Origin: Leptospira bouyouniensis
Lineage (GTDB): Bacteria; Spirochaetota; Leptospiria; Leptospirales; Leptospiraceae
Assembly (NCBI RefSeq): GCF_004769525.1
Contig: NZ_RQFT01000011.1
Coordinates: 479,078-543,077 of the forward strand
Direction of reading: 5' to 3'
DNA length: 64,000 nt
Shown: positions 35,169-44,666 of the stretch, in pieces
How positions within the stretch are numbered: position 1 is the stretch's first letter
Layout: the number at the start of each line of letters is the position of its first letter
The notes under the pieces: model-generated
What the model was told of the DNA's origin: nothing
Databases searched by the model: none
The model's input: only the letters and a program-made list of their open reading frames with translations
Program-made: the position numbers and the translations under genes

Positions 35169-36710
35169 ATGTCCCAAGAACCAAATACTTCACAACCGAT
35201 CATTACCGATATCAAAAGAATTGCCGTCTGCGGCGGATCCCTTGGAAGAGAACGAAGGTCCTATGTACGAGGACAAGTGGTCGATGTTGGGATCACCGAT
35301 CTGATGAAAGCAGATGGTTTATGGGATTTGGTCACTGGTTTATTCATAGGTGAAGAAACAAAAATCACTCCCTTTCTCGATTTTTCACTCGCACCGGTTC
35401 GAAAACCGATTTTGAAACTAGAAGTCTTTGATTCCACTGGGAAACCAATTTATACATCAGGAAAAATCAAAGCGGATGAAGATGGTTTTTTTTCCTGTGA
35501 AATCAGGGATAAACTCCCCGTTGGATTTCATGATTTCCAAGTGATCTTGGAAGGTTTGGATAGTTTTAGACAATATTCGAAAGACCTAGCCCATCTCAAT
35601 GCAACTGAAAATTCGATCCTTGGAAAAACAACAATTGTTGGAAAAGGGAAACTACGAATTTTACCTGAGGATTATAATGGGATTGTTACCACTTCCGATA
35701 TTGACCAAACTTATTTGGCAACAGACATCCATTCAGGCAAAGGAAAATTCACTGCCTTATTCGAAACACCTAACCAAAAACAAGCGCTTCCAGGTATGCC
35801 TGAACTTTATCGTGAGCTTCGTATTGCATTAGAAAACGCACCATTAGCCTTTATCTCGGCAAGTCCACATTTCTTTAGACGAACTATGCTTGCAACGATC
35901 GCAAAAGACAATATCCAAATTGAATCCCTTCATCTAAAGTATTTGGAAGGAACTATCAAAGGTGTATTTGATAAGGTCATTGATACCATTTTTAATCCAT
36001 TAGAATTCTTTCAAAATGGTTTTAAACCAGCCTGGTCACGTACAAAAAAATTCTTAGGAGCTTCTTACCAAAGTTTGTTTGATCAAATGTCTTATAAACT
36101 TTCCATCCTGCTCTATGATCGTATTTATTTGCCTAACCAAGCCAAAGAAATATTATTAGGAGATAACACAGAATCAGACTATATGATCTTTACTCTTTAC
36201 CAACTCATTTGTATGGGAAAACTAAGTGGAGATGATTTAGAAGAATACTTATACAAACTAAATTTTTTAGGTCGCGATGCAATCACTAGGGATGCCGCAA
36301 AAAAAATCCGATTGTATTCGGAAGAAATCCTTCGGATCCATGGACCAAAGAATCCAGTAGTTTTAACAATTGTCAATAGAACGAATCACGGTCCAAGTGA
36401 ATCTGAAATGATTCAAAAAGTAAAGGAAGCATTACCTCCCAATCTATACGAAATGGAGTTCGGTAACAAACAAGCTTTTTACGGAACAGAAGGTGCAATG
36501 GGAATGGCAATTCTATTAGCAAAAAATGGCTTTCTTGATACTAATCAAATACTTTCCATCATTGCTGGTATGATAGGAAAGGTTTTAGAAGGAAAACTAA
36601 TCGACGAAACTTTTTTAATCAAACAATTGGATGACTTAACACTTCCTAAGGATGCAGATGGAATTAGGTATCAATTAAAAGAAAGTCTCCAGACTGCATT
36701 TGACACTTAA
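35169..36710 (+). CDS. APP1-like phosphatidate phosphatase domain protein (DUF2183)
   Basis: A 513-residue soluble protein. Residues about 15-135 look like the beta-sandwich part of APP1-like proteins (RSYVRGQVVDVGITD, PILKLEVFDSTGKPIY, DEDGFFSCEI). The HAD-like phosphatase motif is TTSDIDQTYLATD with Asp177 and Asp179, followed by motif II-like FISASPHFFRRTM. Fungal APP1 dephosphorylates phosphatidate; the lipid substrate here is inferred. No signal peptide is visible. The C-terminal half (about 330-513) is helical and I do not recognise it. The stop is 1 base from the convergent acyltransferase stop. Confidence 0.75.
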   Translation: MSQEPNTSQPIITDIKRIAVCGGSLGRERRSYVRGQVVDVGITDLMKADGLWDLVTGLFIGEETKITPFLDFSLAPVRKPILKLEVFDSTGKPIYTSGKIKADEDGFFSCEIRDKLPVGFHDFQVILEGLDSFRQYSKDLAHLNATENSILGKTTIVGKGKLRILPEDYNGIVTTSDIDQTYLATDIHSGKGKFTALFETPNQKQALPGMPELYRELRIALENAPLAFISASPHFFRRTMLATIAKDNIQIESLHLKYLEGTIKGVFDKVIDTIFNPLEFFQNGFKPAWSRTKKFLGASYQSLFDQMSYKLSILLYDRIYLPNQAKEILLGDNTESDYMIFTLYQLICMGKLSGDDLEEYLYKLNFLGRDAITRDAAKKIRLYSEEILRIHGPKNPVVLTIVNRTNHGPSESEMIQKVKEALPPNLYEMEFGNKQAFYGTEGAMGMAILLAKNGFLDTNQILSIIAGMIGKVLEGKLIDETFLIKQLDDLTLPKDADGIRYQLKESLQTAFDT

Positions 36711-36711
36711 A

Positions 36712-38202
36712 CTATGAATTAATAAGTTTCGTGTGATTAAATTTTGAAAAATAATTCAAAAAGTAAATTTTCTTATATCTCATCAGTGTATATAAATTTA
36801 AAACCAATGGAATAATAAAAAGAATTATCATCACAACTTGATTCACTCCATTTTTATTAAAAAAACCTACACTCATCAACATTTTCAGCATATAAAAAGG
36901 CGCAAAAGATAAAATGGTCAAAACAATTGATACAAATATCAACTCACTTCGAGTTGTCTTAGTATAATAAAACTGATTTTTCGAAATATCATATCTAGGT
37001 TGAGACCATTCTCTGATTTTTAGAAATGGCTTCTCAATAAAATAATAACTCAACAAAGCAAACAATGTAGATATGATTAAGCTGATTACCGCTGCTTTTA
37101 ATATAATCAAAATATCATTTTTCTCAGGATGAAAAGGATCATATATTTTTGCGAGCACTATCGTGTTTACGAGCATATGGATTAAATAAATTCCATAGCT
37201 TAACTTTCCAATAAAAACTAAAACAGCATTTGAAAGCAAAAAACTGAAACGTTTGAAATAACCAAAGATAGAACCATAAACAATTAAAAATGCATAAAAT
37301 GCATAAAACGTATTCCGAAATACTATAAAATAAAAACGATTCTCTGCATAGGTTAATTGGATAACCGAATAAAAAACAAAACTACAGATTATAAATATAG
37401 AATAAAAAACCAAATCACCGGTTTTATTTCCTACTTTATAACCACCGTCCCTCCATAATTCCATTAATAAGATTCCATAGACAAAAGGTTCAAAATGTAA
37501 ATGAATAGGATGGAAAGCATAATTTACATAATCGCCAAAACTTGGCAAATCAACATAATAATAAGGATACAATCTTAGTATATTAGGTATAATGATCAAA
37601 AAAATTAGAACGATATATTTACTTCTACGAGTTGAAATATAGTTATGATACAAATAATAAAAAATGGGCATCAATAAATAAAACTGCTCTTCCATCGAAA
37701 GGGACCAACCTTGAGCCAAAACCCTTTCCTTAGTAAAATTTGAAATATACAATGCATCTGACCACCAGTAACTGATTACATATTTAATATTATCAATTTT
37801 GGCTGCAACATCAGCTGGTAATTCCAATCCATTTGTTTTCTGCAACATGATCGACATAAAGTATATTGTCAGAAAAAAAACAAAATAAAATGCAGGGAAT
37901 ATGCGTAATGATCTTTTAAAAACAAAACTTTTCCAGTTCTCAAAATAACTTTGTCTTTTCTCAACTTCTTTGGAAAATGAGGCAGATACTAGAAAAGCAC
38001 TAATGACAAAAAATAAACTCATTAAAACTTCAGCATTCTCTGCCTTTGACATATAAGCACTATATGATTTTGGAATTAAATGTAATGAAAAAGTATAACA
38101 ATGAAAGAGTATTACCAAAAAACACCCGATAGCTCTAATCACATAGAGTTCATTTATCTCTTTTGTATTCTTTCGAAAAATCTCTAAAAAATAATCTTTC
38201 AT
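36712..38202 (-). CDS. Acyltransferase family 3 membrane protein (OafA-like)
   Basis: An integral-membrane acyltransferase of the kind that O-acetylates surface glycans. The family start ELYVIRAIGCFLVILFHCYT contains the conserved RAI...H pattern; LFFVISAFLVSASF, WSLSMEEQFYLLMPIFYY with the conserved E-Q, KLSYGIYLIHMLVNTI and SYYFIEKPFLKIREW follow. About ten hydrophobic segments; no C-terminal SGNH domain. It has 496 residues. It is the last gene, in transcription order, of the glycan cluster and probably modifies its product. Confidence 0.88.
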   Translation of the reverse strand: MKDYFLEIFRKNTKEINELYVIRAIGCFLVILFHCYTFSLHLIPKSYSAYMSKAENAEVLMSLFFVISAFLVSASFSKEVEKRQSYFENWKSFVFKRSLRIFPAFYFVFFLTIYFMSIMLQKTNGLELPADVAAKIDNIKYVISYWWSDALYISNFTKERVLAQGWSLSMEEQFYLLMPIFYYLYHNYISTRRSKYIVLIFLIIIPNILRLYPYYYVDLPSFGDYVNYAFHPIHLHFEPFVYGILLMELWRDGGYKVGNKTGDLVFYSIFIICSFVFYSVIQLTYAENRFYFIVFRNTFYAFYAFLIVYGSIFGYFKRFSFLLSNAVLVFIGKLSYGIYLIHMLVNTIVLAKIYDPFHPEKNDILIILKAAVISLIISTLFALLSYYFIEKPFLKIREWSQPRYDISKNQFYYTKTTRSELIFVSIVLTILSFAPFYMLKMLMSVGFFNKNGVNQVVMIILFIIPLVLNLYTLMRYKKIYFLNYFSKFNHTKLINS

Positions 38203-38257
38203 AATATCTATTTTATGAATTCAAACAAAAAAATATTTGTCTTTGAATAACACTACT

Positions 38258-39256
38258 TTACCGTACCTTCTTTCTTTGAACGTTCTTTCCTTTTGCAAAT
38301 TCAACAATGTATAATGGCCTACCCTTTGTTTCTTCAAATATTCGTGCCACATATTCACCTAAAATACCTATTGAAATCAAGATTGAACCACCAATTAAAC
38401 ATATCAAAGTCACAATCGTTGCCCAACCAGGATTATAAACTATCGGCGTTTGCAAAATGAAATGTTGGAAAGCGCGGAATAACGCATATATACCGACTAA
38501 AAATCCTATAAATGCAATAAAAAAACCCAATGCTAAACTAAACCTTAAAGGTATCGGTGAGAATGAAACAGCTGCATTTACAGCCAATGACAGCATTTTT
38601 TTTAGAGGATATTTTGTTTCTCCTGCAATTCGAGGATCTCGATTATAAAATACAGGAGTTTGTGGGAAACCAATCCATGCATTCATTCCGCGAAGAAATC
38701 TATGATTTTCCCTTAGGCCATTCAAAGCATTTACACACCTTCTCGAAATTAAACGGAAATCACCTGTATCGAGTGGTAAATCTTTATGAACAAGAATCTT
38801 CATAATACGATAAAAAATCCAAGCTGTCCATTTCTTAAATAATGTCTCTCCGGTTCTTGTTAATCTTTGGCCATAAACGACGTCATAACCTTCTCTGTAC
38901 TTTGCTAACATCTCTATTATAATCTCAGGAGGATCTTGTAAATCGGCATCCATGATAACGATTGCATCACCGCTCGCATAATCCATACCTGCAGTCACAG
39001 CAATTTGATGGCCGAAATTTCTTGAAAGTGACAAAACTTGAATACTTGGGTCTGAATTTGCCCATTCGACAAGTTGAAAAATAGTATTGTCCCTACTACC
39101 ATCATTCACAAAAATGATTTCAACTTTTAATCCCAATGTACGTAAGAATTGCATAAGTCTATCTTTGAGGAAAGGAAGCACTTTCTCTTCGTTATAACAT
39201 GGTATGATTATCGATAATAACTTAGGATTAGATCGCTTTTCTAAATATTTTTCCAT
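38258..39256 (-). CDS. Polyprenyl-phosphate glycosyltransferase, GtrB/ArnC-like (GT2)
   Basis: A GT2 catalytic domain (SIIIPCYNEEKVLPFL, FVNDGSRDNT, LSRNFGHQIAVTAG, MDADLQDPPE, KRNDPRIAGETKYPLKK-like YNRDPRIAGETKYPLKK) followed by two membrane helices (about 235-265 and 275-305) and a short cytosolic tail. This matches bactoprenol-glucosyltransferase GtrB and relatives that make undecaprenyl-phosphate-sugars for use on the periplasmic side. The length is 332. The GT-C proteins nearby are the likely users of its product. Confidence 0.9.
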   Translation of the reverse strand: MEKYLEKRSNPKLLSIIIPCYNEEKVLPFLKDRLMQFLRTLGLKVEIIFVNDGSRDNTIFQLVEWANSDPSIQVLSLSRNFGHQIAVTAGMDYASGDAIVIMDADLQDPPEIIIEMLAKYREGYDVVYGQRLTRTGETLFKKWTAWIFYRIMKILVHKDLPLDTGDFRLISRRCVNALNGLRENHRFLRGMNAWIGFPQTPVFYNRDPRIAGETKYPLKKMLSLAVNAAVSFSPIPLRFSLALGFFIAFIGFLVGIYALFRAFQHFILQTPIVYNPGWATIVTLICLIGGSILISIGILGEYVARIFEETKGRPLYIVEFAKGKNVQRKKVR

Positions 39257-39352
39257 TTATTTTCTCTTATGTTCATATAATTTCTTTTTTGTTGGTAAGG
39301 TAATACCGTAGCATTGAATACAATCAGATATACCAAAACTCACTAAAATAAC

Positions 39353-40765
39353 TCATAATTTCTTTTTATATTTCTTGATTTCAAATCCAAGCACTTCATC
39401 TGACCGGTCAAATTGATAATCATCCTTAACCTTAACATTCAAATTATTTCCACCTAATTTACGCGAGATCAGACAAAACGAAGATTGTGTTACATTCTCT
39501 AATTGATGATTCCAATCGACATGAACATTTTTTTCATGATTCCAACTCAAATATAAATTAAAAAACTCTGGGAATGCATCAGAAAACACCGCTGAAGTTT
39601 GACAGTTTTTAATAATGACCTGAGTTGCTCCTCGCCAGTCCTCTTTAAACGATATGTAAAAATTTTTCTTGAGATTCAGGAATGAGAAAAATAGACAAAT
39701 CAGGATTAGTATAATTAAATAATTTGAGTATTTAAATGAACTCAATTCTTTTGATACAAAATAGTAAACCAATGGCAATGTAATAATCCAATTCCTACTT
39801 GTCGATATTGGAATAAAATAAGAGAAAATTGATGTTATCAAAAGAATCAAAAAAGAAATTAAAAGATAAAAACCTGCCGAGTCAAACTCAAACCTCAACT
39901 TTTTCTGAATGTACATATATATTTTGCGAATACATAAGAAAGTAAATATGACTAAAGGAAAAACCAGAGTCCAAATAATATGCTTCATTGAAACTGAAGA
40001 AAATAAATTAAAATAACCAAAATATAAAACATAGTCAGGTGGTGGGATCCAACCTGCTGTTTCAATTTTTCCTGCTTGTTTTAAATGGATCAAAAAAGGA
40101 AGATAAAACAAGAGGAGGAGAATTCCAAAAGTTAAAAAGATGAAAGATATCTTACGTGTTGAAATTGAATTTGATATAAACAAAGACAATAGCAAAAACC
40201 CAGCCAGAATAAAACCAAACAAATGAACATATGAAATTAAGACAGTAATAATAAAAAAAGATACTAACACTCCTTTTTGTTGAATGATAGGATTTCGAAG
40301 TTTTGTTAATAGTAATAACAACATTGTTGAAAAGGTTAATAATAAGGAATATGATCTAACCTCTTGTGCGTAATAAATTGCACCAGGTGACGTTGTAATC
40401 AAAAACAAAAATAATAAACGTACTTTTGAATTTAGATGTCCAGACAAGAACCAAACTATAAAAAGATTTATAAGTGAAAAACTTAAGGGAAAAAACTTAG
40501 CTAAAAGTTCTTTATTCTCTAATGGAATTTTTAACCAAAATTTAAGCAAAATTTGAAACAATGGAGGGTGAGGATCAGCGGAAATTACGTTGGTAAATTC
40601 CGACCAAGAATCAATTGAAGAAGCATATACCGAAAATAATTCGTCACCCCATAAACTCTGACGATCCAATTGATATAATCTAAGAAAAGACCCCAGTCCG
40701 AAACATAAAGTCACTATACAGAATAATTTGGCTCTAGATGAAAATTTTGTTAAGTTAAGATCCAT
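39353..40765 (-). CDS. GT-C type membrane glycosyltransferase (PMT/ArnT-like)
   Basis: A 470-residue multi-span protein with the first-loop acidic motif of GT-C enzymes (SLWGDELFSVY, residues about 38-48) and DPHPPLFQILLKFW after it, as in GT39-type transferases. The C-terminal 90 or so residues look periplasmic. It probably moves a sugar from a polyprenyl-phosphate donor; the sugar and acceptor are unknown. It lies upstream of the GtrB-like gene and divergent from 40958-43090. Confidence 0.78.
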   Translation of the reverse strand: MDLNLTKFSSRAKLFCIVTLCFGLGSFLRLYQLDRQSLWGDELFSVYASSIDSWSEFTNVISADPHPPLFQILLKFWLKIPLENKELLAKFFPLSFSLINLFIVWFLSGHLNSKVRLLFLFLITTSPGAIYYAQEVRSYSLLLTFSTMLLLLLTKLRNPIIQQKGVLVSFFIITVLISYVHLFGFILAGFLLLSLFISNSISTRKISFIFLTFGILLLLFYLPFLIHLKQAGKIETAGWIPPPDYVLYFGYFNLFSSVSMKHIIWTLVFPLVIFTFLCIRKIYMYIQKKLRFEFDSAGFYLLISFLILLITSIFSYFIPISTSRNWIITLPLVYYFVSKELSSFKYSNYLIILILICLFFSFLNLKKNFYISFKEDWRGATQVIIKNCQTSAVFSDAFPEFFNLYLSWNHEKNVHVDWNHQLENVTQSSFCLISRKLGGNNLNVKVKDDYQFDRSDEVLGFEIKKYKKKL

Positions 40766-40957
40766 CTTACCTCAAATATGGTTGTGGCAGTGGTAGCTTC
40801 GTGTAGCAAAAGTAAGTTATTCCTTAACAATTTAAATTCAAATACTTAAAATATATTTATGGATTCAGAAAATTTCTAGACATTTTGCAGATATTTTTGC
40901 CACACTAAATATTCAATCCTTTTTTCAAATTAACATTGAAAAAACGACTAATTCCTA
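40766..40957. other. Divergent intergenic region in the glycan cluster
   Basis: 192 bases between two divergent membrane-protein genes, very AT-rich in the half next to the plus-strand gene. It must hold promoters for both directions. I see no convincing -35/-10 pair, no strong Shine-Dalgarno before the plus-strand ATG, and no inverted repeat of note. Confidence 0.4.
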
Positions 40958-43090
40958 ATGAAAGTCCTAAATCTCATTTTCATCTTCATTATAGCTTGCA
41001 TTTTTCCAATCTTTAAATTTTATTCGGAAAACTTTACAACGAATTTAATAGGCGATGGCCTTGATAATCTATTAGTTTTAACCATTTTAGAAAGAAACAT
41101 CATAAATATTTATAATTTTTTCACTCATTTAAGCATACTAAATATTTATTCCAGTAATGCCTTCTATCCCTATCAGTATACAGCTCTTTTCACAGAACCC
41201 ATGTATTTTCCTTCCATCATTTATGGAATTGTAAAATACATTACAGGAAACCAAACCACATCTTACAACAGTTTGTTTATAGTTGCTTCCGTTTTCAATT
41301 TTTACAGCTTTTTAATTTTATGCAAACAACTTAAGTTCAAAAAAGAAAATAGTATAATTGGTTCCATATTTTATGCAAATGGACATTACTTTGCAATCCA
41401 ATATGTGCACTTACAAAATCAATTTGCATTTGGATTTCCATTGATCCTAGCATTTGTAATCAATTACAAGCGAACAAAAAAAAAGATAAAATTATTTTAC
41501 ATATTCGTCGTATTACTACTTCAATTTTTTTCCAGTAACTATTATGGATTATTCTTATTTTACTTTTTCATTCTTTCAGTAATCGTAATCTATTTCATTC
41601 AACAAAAACAAATTACGTTTCAAACCATTTTAGATTTTATTAAATCTAAGTCTACGCTACGATTAACCATACCGGCATTTTTATTTGTATTTACGATTAT
41701 TGGTTTGTATTTTTATTTTTTTAAAGAAAATCTAGATTTATATCCTAAAAGAATCATTGAAGAAAATATAGTATATTCAAATTCTATTCTATCATTCATT
41801 ACTCTTCCGGCAAATATCAGCAATTTTCCATTCCTAAATTTAATTGGAACAACCCATACTAGTTCTCATTTTGGGTATTTTTTCATCATTACATTGATCT
41901 TAATATTAACTCAAATGAGTAGCTTAAACAAGTATCAGTTAATTTTCCTAATCTCTGCAATTTTATTCTATTTTTTAAGCCTAGGTCCACTTTTAAAAAT
42001 ATTCAATTTAAACATACCCGGACCCTACTCTATTTTCTATTATCTCATACCTGGGTTTAAAAGTATTAGAGTTCCTTCTCGTATCTTTATTGTAAGTTGG
42101 TTCTTTTTTGCCCTTGTATTTGCATCTTCAAAAAATATTCTTTCATTACAACTTAATCGAAGAACAATAACAGTCCTTTATTCATTTATTTTGCTAGAAC
42201 TTTCATTTTTTACCAAAATATCGGAAACATCCATCCTTCCGAACCAAGCTAACCTTCTCTTGAAATATGCTAATCAACCGAATATGAATGTTTTATTCTT
42301 AAACTACAAGGAAGATAAATTAACTTTTGAGACAAGTTCCTTTCCTGAATATTATTTTTTAGGAACACAAGTTCGCACTCCAAATGGTTATAGCGGTATC
42401 ACTTTTCCATTTCAGTATTATATAATCAATTTACTCATTCATTATCAAACTAATCCAAATTTTTATAATTATCTATACCAATTAGGAATATCTCACATAG
42501 GAATCATTGATAAAAACTATGATTCAAACACTGCCAAAAAAAATGAGAATCCAATATATTCTTTTAAAAACTTAAAACCAATTATTAACGACATTCCTAA
42601 TCACCTAAGTATTTATCAGATAAACCCATCATTTCCTGAAAATGTTAGTCAAGAAGAGAACAAAAACCCAAGTAAAATTGGATTTAAAATTTCTGACTCC
42701 TCATTTACCAAGAAAATAGAAAATTTATATGATAATAACAATAAAACATACTGGAAAAGTTTTTCATCAGGTTATCAATCACCTAAGGATTATTTAGTCT
42801 TTCTATTAGATAGAGTACCTAAAAAAAATCTATTAATTAGATTACATTCCGGACCGTATGTTGAGAGATTACCATACGGAGTCAATATATCATGTTTAAA
42901 TAAAAATTTTGACTATGACTTAATCCCAATTGAAATAAAAAACTTCCTTAAAAATCCTGTATATGATAGCTATCAGGACGTTGTGATCCAAAATTGTTCC
43001 TCTAATAAAATTGAAATCAGAGTAAAACATAAAACGCCCTATTCAATCTTAATGTTGTCTGAAATTGAACTTTTTGAATTATCTAATTAA
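40958..43090 (+). CDS. Large membrane protein with GT-C-like layout, function unknown
   Basis: A 710-residue protein with about 11 hydrophobic segments up to residue 420 and a soluble, probably periplasmic, C-terminal domain of about 280 residues. The first loop has an acidic GDGLDNL motif (about 32-38), then NAFYPYQYTALFTEPMYFPS, which resembles the early D/E and YP motifs of GT-C glycosyltransferases. I do not recognise a specific family. It is the only plus-strand gene in the cluster and is extremely AT-rich. It converges with the next gene with 13 bases between stops. Confidence 0.7.
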   Translation: MKVLNLIFIFIIACIFPIFKFYSENFTTNLIGDGLDNLLVLTILERNIINIYNFFTHLSILNIYSSNAFYPYQYTALFTEPMYFPSIIYGIVKYITGNQTTSYNSLFIVASVFNFYSFLILCKQLKFKKENSIIGSIFYANGHYFAIQYVHLQNQFAFGFPLILAFVINYKRTKKKIKLFYIFVVLLLQFFSSNYYGLFLFYFFILSVIVIYFIQQKQITFQTILDFIKSKSTLRLTIPAFLFVFTIIGLYFYFFKENLDLYPKRIIEENIVYSNSILSFITLPANISNFPFLNLIGTTHTSSHFGYFFIITLILILTQMSSLNKYQLIFLISAILFYFLSLGPLLKIFNLNIPGPYSIFYYLIPGFKSIRVPSRIFIVSWFFFALVFASSKNILSLQLNRRTITVLYSFILLELSFFTKISETSILPNQANLLLKYANQPNMNVLFLNYKEDKLTFETSSFPEYYFLGTQVRTPNGYSGITFPFQYYIINLLIHYQTNPNFYNYLYQLGISHIGIIDKNYDSNTAKKNENPIYSFKNLKPIINDIPNHLSIYQINPSFPENVSQEENKNPSKIGFKISDSSFTKKIENLYDNNNKTYWKSFSSGYQSPKDYLVFLLDRVPKKNLLIRLHSGPYVERLPYGVNISCLNKNFDYDLIPIEIKNFLKNPVYDSYQDVVIQNCSSNKIEIRVKHKTPYSILMLSEIELFELSN

Positions 43091-43103
43091 AATCGAAATA
43101 AAA

Positions 43104-44615
43104 TTATAAATAATATAGTAAACATTCATTGTCTAACTTAGACATTTTAAAGTTTCCTTTTTGCAAATATAAATTTAATTTCTTCACATATGCTTCGTTA
43201 ATAGTCTTGTCAACTACTTTACCGCTGTCCAAATCTTCTATCGTATATTGATAACACCAGCTAACTACTGAAATTTTTTGTTTATCTAGTGAAACAAATA
43301 ATTCATTTAAATCCAGTTTAAGGTTATCATAAAATATTTTTTCACTAAAATTATTTGGCTGAACCCATTTTACTGGCGGCAATTGATTGAGTAATATATA
43401 AGGTGCATGGGATCCATTAGATACAAAAAAATACTTTTGGTCATTTACATTTGAAATTGCGATTTTTTCTGAAATCGCTTTCGATACTAATTTTCCTTTA
43501 TCTGAAATTCCATTTAATGTTTTCTCTAAATGTATTCTTGTTTTGATTAGATTATAACCCAGGATACTAAACATAATAAAAAATAAGACTGGCTTTAACT
43601 TTACATTTTTAATTTTATCTTCCAATGGTAATATCAAAATACCAATTAACAAAATTGCGGGATATAAAATTGCCAAAAGATAATGCTCATATAAAAAACC
43701 AGTCCAAACTGCTCCAATAGCTGCAGTCATTATCCAAACAAATATGATAATGGATGGAAAAGGTTTTGATTTCAACTTAAATGAAAAAATGATCAAAATT
43801 AAAATTGTGAGAAAAATATACTTTAACTGAAATAAAAATAAAAGCCTTTCAACGAATTTGGCCTCTTTCGAATGACCTTTTAAAACAAAAAAAATAGCTT
43901 CAAAATAATTTCCCAATGCGTTGTTTTGATAATAATAAATACAAGAAATTATGAATGGTAGAGAGAAAAAAAAACCTGTTTGCAAATTTCGAATTATAAA
44001 CTTTTTTAAGGAAAATTTGTGAAGTAATCGAGAATCTTCTATATACAATACTATATTCCAAGCTGTCAAAAATAGAAAAACATCAAATACAATAATATAT
44101 TTAATTAAAAACCCTATTCCTAAAACAAAAAAACCTAATTGAGTGAAAATATCTCTTCGATCTTTAGTTTGGAAAATCAGGTAAAAGGCCAAAGCTTCAA
44201 ATGTCAGAAAATAAATTTCGGTATTCGATGATAAACCAGAATGAAAAATGAGAAAAAGATACAACAATGCCACTGCCAAAAACAATCGCAATGGTAAGGA
44301 TAGACCTTTAAGAGATAAAAATAAAATGAAAGCCAATGCTGTTGAAAAAATAAGACCACTATATCTTAAAGTTAATATGGAGTATTCAAAGAATACCAAT
44401 GAAACTGCATGGATTGCATAAATTCCGATTGGTTTTAAATCCCAAAAGTCCTGATACGGCAAATACCCAGAAAGAATTGATTTCCCAAGTATAAAATAAG
44501 TTAGTTCATCCCAATCTAAGGTACTAAATTCGAATGTAAAAGATCTTAAATAAAAATTTATTAAAAAAAGAAAAGCAAATGCCAAAATATTTACAAAGAT
44601 ATTTCGAAAATTCAT
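43104..44615 (-). CDS. GT-C type membrane glycosyltransferase
   Basis: A 503-residue multi-span protein with the acidic first-loop motif LDWDELTYFILGKSILSG, then YLPYQDFWDLKPIGIYAI, a pattern common in PMT_2/GT83-like proteins. The C-terminal 110 residues are soluble and probably periplasmic. Donor and acceptor are unknown; from context it decorates a lipid-linked or finished polysaccharide. It is followed by the convergent plus-strand gene and preceded 51 bases upstream by the ligase-like gene. Confidence 0.78.
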   Translation of the reverse strand: MNFRNIFVNILAFAFLFLINFYLRSFTFEFSTLDWDELTYFILGKSILSGYLPYQDFWDLKPIGIYAIHAVSLVFFEYSILTLRYSGLIFSTALAFILFLSLKGLSLPLRLFLAVALLYLFLIFHSGLSSNTEIYFLTFEALAFYLIFQTKDRRDIFTQLGFFVLGIGFLIKYIIVFDVFLFLTAWNIVLYIEDSRLLHKFSLKKFIIRNLQTGFFFSLPFIISCIYYYQNNALGNYFEAIFFVLKGHSKEAKFVERLLFLFQLKYIFLTILILIIFSFKLKSKPFPSIIIFVWIMTAAIGAVWTGFLYEHYLLAILYPAILLIGILILPLEDKIKNVKLKPVLFFIMFSILGYNLIKTRIHLEKTLNGISDKGKLVSKAISEKIAISNVNDQKYFFVSNGSHAPYILLNQLPPVKWVQPNNFSEKIFYDNLKLDLNELFVSLDKQKISVVSWCYQYTIEDLDSGKVVDKTINEAYVKKLNLYLQKGNFKMSKLDNECLLYYL

Positions 44616-44666
44616 GATAAGAACCTCATTAAAATCAAAATAGAAAGATCGATCGCTAAAATGAAA

